Source of the DNA: Treponema sp. | GTDB taxonomy: Bacteria; Spirochaetota; Spirochaetia; Treponematales; Treponemataceae | Direction: 5' to 3' | Assembly (NCBI GenBank): GCA_017534445.1 | Contig: JAFXWC010000019.1 | Location: 1 to 37,922, forward strand | Length of the DNA stretch: 37,922 nucleotides | In this document: positions 33,150-37,922 of the stretch, one piece after another | How positions within the stretch are numbered: the stretch's first letter is position 1 | Layout of the letters: each line of letters begins with the position of its first letter | The notes under the pieces: generated by a model | The model's database searches: none | Told to the model about the DNA's origin: nothing | The model's input: only the letters and a program-made list of their open reading frames with translations | Translations under genes and position numbers: made by a program

Positions 33150-34844
33150 ATGAAATTTTTATCTCATTTTTGGAACACCATAAAACCAACAGTCCTTCGT
33201 TTTCCTGCCGCATTCCTGCTTAGTGCAACGGTTGCCGTCTTTCTTTCTATTAACCTCGTGTATTCTTATGGCAGCTACAACTTTTACCTTGCCATGTGCC
33301 TTAGCTGCGCGTGGGCATTCGGACTTTCTGTTTTCCTGCGCCTTTTGCTTGAACGACTTATTTCATCCCTCAAGCAAAAGAACACAATCTTCCTTTTGGT
33401 GCAAATGACCTGCATAATCCTTGCATATTTCCCCGGTTATCTTCTTTGCAAAAATGACACACCCAGATTTTACATAATTTATTTTGGAACACTCATGGCT
33501 TTGTTTGTCTTCTGCCTCTACCTTCTTTCTTTTTTCCAGCAGAAGGAAAAGGTCATCCCCAACGTGGTCATGTCTCTTGCAATTTCGCTCACAATAGCTC
33601 TTTGTATTGGAATAGGTGCTTCTGTTATTGCGCTTGCCATAGACCGTTTGATTTGCCATATTGCAAACTACAACATTCATGGAATAATCTGGGCATGCTC
33701 ATTCTGCTTCTTCTTTCCCTGCGTCTTTATTTCTTATGCCACCAAAAGCGACAAAGACATTTCCATTCCAAAAACCTTCAAGGTCATAGTGTTCCACGTG
33801 CTTTTTTCACTTTACTGCATCCTGCTCTTTGTGCTTTACATCTATCTTATAAAGAGCCTTGTAACCCTAACCCTGCCTTCTGGAAAGATTAACCCCTTTG
33901 TTTCGGGAGCAACAGTCCTCTACCTCTTCTTCTACCTTTCGCTTGCATCTTACAAAAACAAAGTCACCTCTTTCTTCTATTCTTACGGCAGCATCTTCCT
34001 CCTTGTCCTGATTGCAGTTCAGATTGTGGCGTTTGCAGTACGCATCAACGCATACGGTTTTACCCCGGTGCGCTTTGCAAGCTTTTACTACATCATCTTT
34101 AGCATAATCTTCTGCATCCTTCCGCTCATCAAAAAGGGAAAGGACATGCAGCTTGTCTACCCCATCTTCGGACTTATGTGCCTTTTGGCAAGCATTTCCC
34201 CGCTCAACATAATTGACTCTGCAAACAGGAACCAATACTCAAGAATCATCTCCACGCTAAAAAAATACGACCTGTACAAAAACAAGTCCATCATTCCCGC
34301 CCCCAGCGAAGACACAATTTCTCCAAAAGACAAAAATAAAATTGTAAGCGCGTTCAACGAAATTAGAACTTCAAAAGGAAAAAAGCCCGAAGCACTGGAA
34401 GAAATCATTAATGAAAATGTCATTTCAAAGGCATTCAAAAACACCTTTGGCTTTGAATTCTACTATGACTACGACTATGAAAACACCACCCCGCCCACCG
34501 AAGCAAAAAAATACGGCTACAATCTTGACGTTCCCAAAGAAACGCCTGTAGACATACGGGGCCTCTCCGAAATGTTTTATTTCAACTCCGATGATTCATA
34601 TTGCAAGAAAAACCCGCAAATTACTGTAGAATTTGGCAATCACCAAATCATCAACATAACAGATGAAATTTTTGCACTTGCCTACGAAAGAGACAACTTG
34701 GCTAAAGTTGACAGCAATGAGCCCCTGGTCATCAAAAAGGACGGCTTTACCCTTATCATCAGGCAAATTGATTTTAGAAAAAACGACTACGCCTCCAGCA
34801 CCACCCACACCTACTACAGAATTATAGGCTATGCATGCAGGTAA
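33150..34844 (+). CDS. DUF4153-like multipass membrane protein
   Basis: Inner-membrane protein of 564 aa from ATG 33150. About eleven hydrophobic segments occupy the first 370 residues (FPAAFLLSATVAVFLSINLV, FALAFGLSVF-type segments, and VIVFHVLFSLYCILLFVLYIYLI with the YIYLIKSL motif typical of DUF4153 proteins). A soluble C-terminal part of about 195 residues follows, rich in Lys, Asp and Tyr (FYYDYDYENTTPPTEAKKYG). Function is unknown. ATG 33135, five codons upstream, is an alternative, but the TAGAAT -10 box lies inside that extension. No ribosome site is seen for either. It begins 41 bases after the DUF763 stop. Confidence 0.82.
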   Translation: MKFLSHFWNTIKPTVLRFPAAFLLSATVAVFLSINLVYSYGSYNFYLAMCLSCAWAFGLSVFLRLLLERLISSLKQKNTIFLLVQMTCIILAYFPGYLLCKNDTPRFYIIYFGTLMALFVFCLYLLSFFQQKEKVIPNVVMSLAISLTIALCIGIGASVIALAIDRLICHIANYNIHGIIWACSFCFFFPCVFISYATKSDKDISIPKTFKVIVFHVLFSLYCILLFVLYIYLIKSLVTLTLPSGKINPFVSGATVLYLFFYLSLASYKNKVTSFFYSYGSIFLLVLIAVQIVAFAVRINAYGFTPVRFASFYYIIFSIIFCILPLIKKGKDMQLVYPIFGLMCLLASISPLNIIDSANRNQYSRIISTLKKYDLYKNKSIIPAPSEDTISPKDKNKIVSAFNEIRTSKGKKPEALEEIINENVISKAFKNTFGFEFYYDYDYENTTPPTEAKKYGYNLDVPKETPVDIRGLSEMFYFNSDDSYCKKNPQITVEFGNHQIINITDEIFALAYERDNLAKVDSNEPLVIKKDGFTLIIRQIDFRKNDYASSTTHTYYRIIGYACR

Positions 34845-34866
34845 AAACAGGAAAAAGCCAAACTGC

Positions 34867-34894
34867 ATGACAAAAGAAATTTCTGCGTTATAAT
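34867..34894 (+). promoter_or_regulatory. Promoter of the DUF6935-like gene (conventional leader)
   Basis: ATGACA (34867-34872), 16 bases, TATAAT (34889-34894), then 25 bases containing GGAGG before ATG 34920. This is a useful contrast to the leaderless candidates, since the boxes are similar but the leader and ribosome site are normal. Confidence 0.65.
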
Positions 34895-34919
34895 ATAGGC
34901 AAACTACTTGGAGGTCAGA

Positions 34920-35516
34920 ATGAAAAGACGGATTTTTGCACTTGCTTCGGTCTTGCTTCTTTTGTGTTCAGCAGCGGGCGCACAAAGCAAATACAAAAAA
35001 GACAAACAAAAAAAAGGAGACAGCCCTATGTCAAAGACAATTACATTCAGCAGCCTGCCGCAGAACTGTGCAGAACTAAAGGCTCTTCCGCAGGCAAAGC
35101 TTACCGATCCCTTTGAAGTTGCAGCCCTGGTTGTTGCAGTTTTGTGCCGCTACGAGCAGAGTGTAGACGACTGCATCGAAATGCTCAACTTGCTAAAAGG
35201 CCCCCAGCCACTTAGCAATTATGACAAGCAGTTCCTTAAGGACCGCCTGGTTGGAAAATACTATGTGCCCAGAAGCTACTTTGCAGGAACTTCCCCTCAG
35301 AACAACTACGAACCCACAAAGCCCTACTCGGTAACGGTTTCCGAAAATTCCCATTCCCATGACCAGGAAGGCTACGTAACGCTCTGGATTACATCATCCG
35401 GGGCAGATTCCCAAAGAAGCGTAAAACTGCGCCAAAAGGGAGACCAGTGGTTCCTGTGGGAAAACTTCCTTATGCCGGACATAAGAAAACCCGCCGCAGA
35501 AGACCCCTGGGCTTAA
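34920..35516 (+). CDS. Exported DUF6935-like protein
   Basis: 198-residue protein. The start is ATG 34920 with GGAGG 8 bases upstream; ATG 34908 lies before that site. A signal peptide covers residues 1-22 (FALASVLLLLCSAAGAQS), then a Lys-rich linker (KYKKDKQKKGD). The domain at about 38-198 has LPQNCAELKALPQAKLTDPFEVAALVVAVL, YFAGTSPQNNYEPTKPYSVTV and WFLWENFLMPDIRKP, as in the uncharacterised DUF6935 family known from Firmicutes and spirochaetes. The second Met (MSKTITF) is where a cytoplasmic version would start, so the exported form may be a treponemal variation. Function unknown. Confidence 0.82.
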   Translation: MKRRIFALASVLLLLCSAAGAQSKYKKDKQKKGDSPMSKTITFSSLPQNCAELKALPQAKLTDPFEVAALVVAVLCRYEQSVDDCIEMLNLLKGPQPLSNYDKQFLKDRLVGKYYVPRSYFAGTSPQNNYEPTKPYSVTVSENSHSHDQEGYVTLWITSSGADSQRSVKLRQKGDQWFLWENFLMPDIRKPAAEDPWA

Positions 35517-35534
35517 CGGTCGAATAACAGCATA

Positions 35535-35645
35535 AATGCCATTAACATAAAGAACCGTCATGCCGAACTAGATTCGGCATCTCTCTTCAATATAATAATT
35601 TGAGATTCTGAGTCAAGCTCAGAATGACGCAAAGTTAATGGCATT
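35535..35645. repeat. Composite nested inverted repeat (two short palindromes inside outer inverted repeats)
   Basis: Outer arms AATGCCATTAA (35535-35545) and TTAATGGCATT (35635-35645) are perfect inverted repeats. Inside are palindrome 1 (35557-35583, ATGCCGAA/TTCGGCAT, loop CTAGA) and palindrome 2 (35602-35628, ATTCTGAG/CTCAGAAT, loop TCAAG). They are in opposite orientation and both fit GTCAT...ATCTC. The element fills the gap between two convergent genes and may serve as a terminator for both, though no long T-run follows. Confidence 0.88.
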
Positions 35646-35666
35646 ACCAAACGCATGCACACCCAT

Positions 35667-36494
35667 CTATTGCGCATCACTTTCTTTCTTTTCTTTTGCC
35701 GCCTTGTTTTTCCTGCTGCTGTAAATAAGCCCCACGCCTATAAGCAAAACCATAATAATGAATCCGCTCCTTGCACTGCCAATTTTCTTTACGTTTTCAT
35801 CAAGCTGGCCTTTTAGGGCATCCGCAGAATCCACCTTGCCGTTAAAGACATAATAAACTTCCGTCTTTCCAAGCATAAATGGCTTAAAGGAATTTCCCCT
35901 CTGCTCAGCCAAAACCGAAAGATAGGGGTATTTTTCAACATCATAATAATTGTACTTAAGGTTTAGGTCTCCTTCTTTTGCAACCTCTGTAATTGGGCCG
36001 TAGTAAAATTCATCATGCTTAAGGCCGCAAACAGTTTTCTGCTTGGTATACTCAGCGCCAGCCTTAACAAGCTCAAGCCCCTTTGCATCAAGAACAAAAT
36101 CCCCAACATGGGGCGTTACCGTTTTTTCCACCGAATAAAGACTGTCCAACCCGGAAGATGCACCCGCTTTTTGTTCGGTACGCTCCTTCCAGTCATAATG
36201 CGTTTCTCCCTTCTTCTGATATGAATAAAATTCCCTTACAGTCCTCTTTGCCTTAAAAGTGTTCAGCGGCTCATCCAGCTCATCAAAAGAAATCTTTGAA
36301 TCAAAAGCAATCTTCCCCGCAACAAGCACCAGCTTTCCTTCATTGGCAGAATCAACCTTTCCGTCAGAAACAATGACCGTATTTTTAAGGATGTTCTTGT
36401 TCAAAGCCTTAGTGCCATTCTTAACCTTAACTCCTGTTACCACCAAAAAAGCAACAAACGCTCCCAAAATTATCATTCCCTTAGAAATTTTCAT
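35667..36494 (-). CDS. TMEM43-family membrane protein
   Basis: 275-residue membrane protein. TM1 is at about 8-25 (GMIILGAFVAFLVVTGV), a large extracytoplasmic domain at about 30-235 and TM2 at about 243-262 (SARSGFIIMVLLIGVGLIYSS), with a short charged tail. Motifs resemble TMEM43/LUMA-family proteins: KVDSANEGKLVLVAGKIAFDS, KRTVREFYSYQKKGETHYDWKERT and a middle YYGPITEVAKEGDLNLKYNYY. Bacterial members are uncharacterised; the eukaryotic relative is an inner nuclear membrane protein. The start ATG 36494 follows a GGAGG ribosome site. It is convergent with the DUF6935-like gene. Confidence 0.82.
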   Translation of the reverse strand: MKISKGMIILGAFVAFLVVTGVKVKNGTKALNKNILKNTVIVSDGKVDSANEGKLVLVAGKIAFDSKISFDELDEPLNTFKAKRTVREFYSYQKKGETHYDWKERTEQKAGASSGLDSLYSVEKTVTPHVGDFVLDAKGLELVKAGAEYTKQKTVCGLKHDEFYYGPITEVAKEGDLNLKYNYYDVEKYPYLSVLAEQRGNSFKPFMLGKTEVYYVFNGKVDSADALKGQLDENVKKIGSARSGFIIMVLLIGVGLIYSSRKNKAAKEKKESDAQ

Positions 36495-36632
36495 AAATCC
36501 TCCAGATTCCTGTTTTTAATCATAATAAAACTAAATGATTTTTTTTTGAAGTCTTTTTTCTTCTTCCTGCGGCACTTTTTCTTGCTAAGGGCTTTCATAG
36601 AAATCATTTTTAAAATGTGATAAATTGTATGT

Positions 36633-36649
36633 ACATAATTATGTTATGT
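36633..36649 (+). other. Integron-type core site at the 5' end of the cassette (attI-like or secondary site)
   Basis: ACATAAT (36633-36639) and GTTATGT (36643-36649) form an imperfect inverted pair three bases apart, like the L and R boxes of a simple site. The expected crossover is between G36643 and T36644. GTTATGT is the exact reverse complement of the R'' box ACATAAC of the attC-like site at 37582. No integrase gene lies between this site and the TMEM43 gene; 36495-36632 is AT-rich and shows nothing else. Confidence 0.55.
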
Positions 36650-36684
36650 GGACGTCCTTACTGGGGCGCTTAGGTTTAAAAAGA

Positions 36685-37587
36685 ATGAAGACAGAAATAG
36701 AGGGTATTCCAAATAAACCCCAGGCAATTTGTATAATAGCTCTTGCAATTTACACATTCACCATGATAGCCTTTTTGTGCATCAACGCTCCTGGATTCAC
36801 AGATATCTCAGAAAGGTTAATGTATTGTTTCTCTTGGCTGATTGGACTTGTTCTTTTATTTTGCATAACTTTATTAGTTTGTTATTATTTTCCAAATATA
36901 AAAGAGATGAAATCAAAATTCATTAAAAAATTTTCTTTTATGGAAGAGTTTGGATATCATTGCAAATCGTCATTTTATTCAAAAAAGGATAAAATAATAG
37001 AATACCGTTATACACATAATAAATTCATTCCTATAAATTTTGTTTCATATGGTAGAAGAGGTACTGCTCCATATTTTGTTACAGAAAATGAAGAATGTGT
37101 AAACATTTGGCGTTTTCTGGAACATCTTGATGAAGATATTTACAATAGTACAAAAGAAGAAGACGATGCTTTTAAGCATTGCATGGAAATAATGATAGAT
37201 TATATGGAAACGAAACCTGTATTATTTTCAAAGGAACTTGAAATATGTAAAAATTTAACTTTTTATCTTTATAATATGCCTGATTCACGCCCTGCAGAAT
37301 ATTGTTTGGGCTGCTATGATGGTAGTTGTTTTATAGATTTTAATATACAAAATGGAATGGTTTTTCTTGAGCGTATTTCATGTGACGGGCTCGGTTGTTT
37401 TGAAATTTCTAATTCTGAGATAACCTTGTCATTAGAAGAATCTGAAGTTTTTCAGGAAGAAATGAAAAAGAATTCCTTTTCACAGAAGGTTATAAGACCT
37501 CTTGTATTAAAACTGATTAATTTAAATGAAGATTTAATATGTGCTGATGTATTTAATCAATATCCATTGTTAAAAATTAACACATAA
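36685..37587 (+). CDS. AT-rich orphan membrane protein, predicted integron cassette gene
   Basis: 300-residue protein of unknown family. Two hydrophobic segments are at about 12-32 (ICIIALAIYTFTMIAFLCI) and about 48-68 (FSWLIGLVLLFCITLLVCYYF). A cytoplasmic-looking soluble domain of 230 residues follows, rich in Tyr, Asn, Glu and Cys (EYCLGCYDGSCFIDFNIQNG; ERISCDGLGCFEIS). Base composition differs sharply from all other genes here: two 60-base blocks at 37141 and 37201 hold 30% and 23% GC, against 52% at 34021. Start uncertain: ATG 36685 is chosen; ATG 36646 lies inside the core site. The stop codon TAA is part of the attC-like site that follows. Single-gene, stand-alone and AT-rich is usual for cassette genes. 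No function is proposed. Confidence 0.72.
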   Translation: MKTEIEGIPNKPQAICIIALAIYTFTMIAFLCINAPGFTDISERLMYCFSWLIGLVLLFCITLLVCYYFPNIKEMKSKFIKKFSFMEEFGYHCKSSFYSKKDKIIEYRYTHNKFIPINFVSYGRRGTAPYFVTENEECVNIWRFLEHLDEDIYNSTKEEDDAFKHCMEIMIDYMETKPVLFSKELEICKNLTFYLYNMPDSRPAEYCLGCYDGSCFIDFNIQNGMVFLERISCDGLGCFEISNSEITLSLEESEVFQEEMKKNSFSQKVIRPLVLKLINLNEDLICADVFNQYPLLKINT

Positions 37588-37641
37588 CAAAGTTTCAAAG
37601 TCGACAGTGGGTCAAGCCCACTGCGGTTTAAGCAGTTGATA
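37582..37641 (+). other. attC-like recombination site (60 bp)
   Basis: R''-like ACATAAC (37582-37588) overlaps the stop codon. The L'' side is AAAG (37597) then TCG, then an unpaired A (37604). The central stem is CAGTGGG/CCCACTG (37605-37611 / 37617-37623) with loop TCAAG. The L' side is GCGGTTTAA (37623-37631) and the R'-position is GTTGATA (37635-37641). AAA pairs with TTT and TCG with CGG (one wobble), so the single extra A sits where integron attC sites have an extrahelical base. Overall length and order match the classic short attC. Confidence 0.65.
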
Positions 37642-37922
37642 TGGTGAGCCAAAAGTCAATATGTAAAAAAACAGAAAAGGAACAGTGTCCGGGCTTGTCC
37701 GGTAGTGACCACTATGATATTCATGCATAGGCTGCAAGCCCGCTCCAGGTCAATGATCCGCCGTAGAACCCTTTTGCTATGTTAACAGGAATCAGATTCT
37801 GAAAATCAGAAAATGTCCTAAAACTGCTTTCGAAGATGGTTGTTTATGTACTGCAATCCCCGAATCACTTTGTCCCCTTCCTGATAAATCCTGAAAATAC
37901 CGAATCAAAAATTCACTGAATA
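37642..37922. other. Non-coding right edge, possibly start of the next cassette
   Basis: No convincing ORF in either direction, and no second attC seen. Small features: TCCGGGCTTGTCCGG, the short palindrome TAGTG-AC-CACTA and CAGATTCTGAAAATCAG. It is less AT-rich than the preceding gene. It may be the beginning of another cassette or the original flank of the insertion site. Confidence 0.3.

Noticed and set aside
37605..37623. Perfect hairpin CAGTGGG/CCCACTG read as a transcription terminator
   Set aside because: No T-run follows on either strand, and the hairpin is better explained as the central stem of the attC-like site.
37818..37904. Short minus-strand frame at the window edge
   Set aside because: Only about 28 codons between stops, with no start and no recognised motif; treated as noise.
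1..37922. CRISPR arrays, prophage or insertion-sequence transposase genes
   Set aside because: No regularly spaced direct repeats and no transposase, integrase or phage structural motifs were found in the frames inspected.

Overview
The window looks like chromosome from a host-associated spirochaete of the Treponema type. The case rests on a ChvE/GguAB-type sugar transporter, SD-rich genes mixed with SD-less ones, treponeme-like short palindromic and GC-rich intergenic repeats, and an integron-type gene cassette at the right edge (chromosomal integrons are known from Treponema denticola). The species cannot be named from the sequence alone. Most of the window is ordinary housekeeping and transport DNA; the accessory part is the last 1.3 kb.

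Layout: 1-4410 (-) is a tripartite efflux operon, in transcription order TolC-like outer-membrane protein, MacA-like adaptor, ABC ATPase and MacB-like permease (last residues cut off by the window edge). 4536-6032 (+) is an NfeD/SPFH membrane pair ending in a bidirectional terminator. 6129-10109 (-) is a sugar ABC transporter (chvE-gguA-gguB order) with a terminator hairpin inside the operon. 10377-15689 holds argH, an OmpA-like lipid/peptidoglycan-associated protein, a LacI-type regulator and apbE. 15843-19507 (+) holds a PAS-GGDEF-GAF-like protein, then proC and an SLC13/ArsB-type permease. 19594-22737 (-) holds a small unknown protein, an orphan solute-binding lipoprotein and an aminotransferase. 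23130-25498 holds uppP and purD (convergent). 25724-29491 (-) holds a DUF1508 protein with a histone-H1-like tail, a chemoreceptor and a membrane GGDEF protein. 29612-35516 (+) holds a Ste24-like protease, an FNT channel overlapping a DUF763 gene, a DUF4153-like membrane protein and a DUF6935-like exported protein. 35667-36494 (-) is a TMEM43-like protein.

Two observations stand out. First, at least seven genes have no Shine-Dalgarno sequence and instead carry a -10 hexamer 5-8 bases before the ATG, usually with a -35 element 17-18 bases further up (argH, apbE, the aminotransferase, purD, the chemoreceptor, the Ste24 protease, the DUF4153 gene). This places the transcription start on or next to the start codon, so leaderless mRNAs are predicted to be common here. 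Second, the AT-rich orphan gene at 36685-37587 has the anatomy of an integron cassette: a 60-bp attC-like hairpin that begins on its stop codon, and a core GTTATGT 5' of the gene that is the exact reverse complement of the attC outer box ACATAAC.

The intergenic DNA also carries at least three repeat families: five copies of a degenerate GC-rich element, three copies of a short GTCAT...palindrome (two of them nested in a 111-bp inverted repeat), and a long inverted repeat directly upstream of the purD promoter. No tRNA, rRNA, CRISPR array, phage or transposase gene was recognised.
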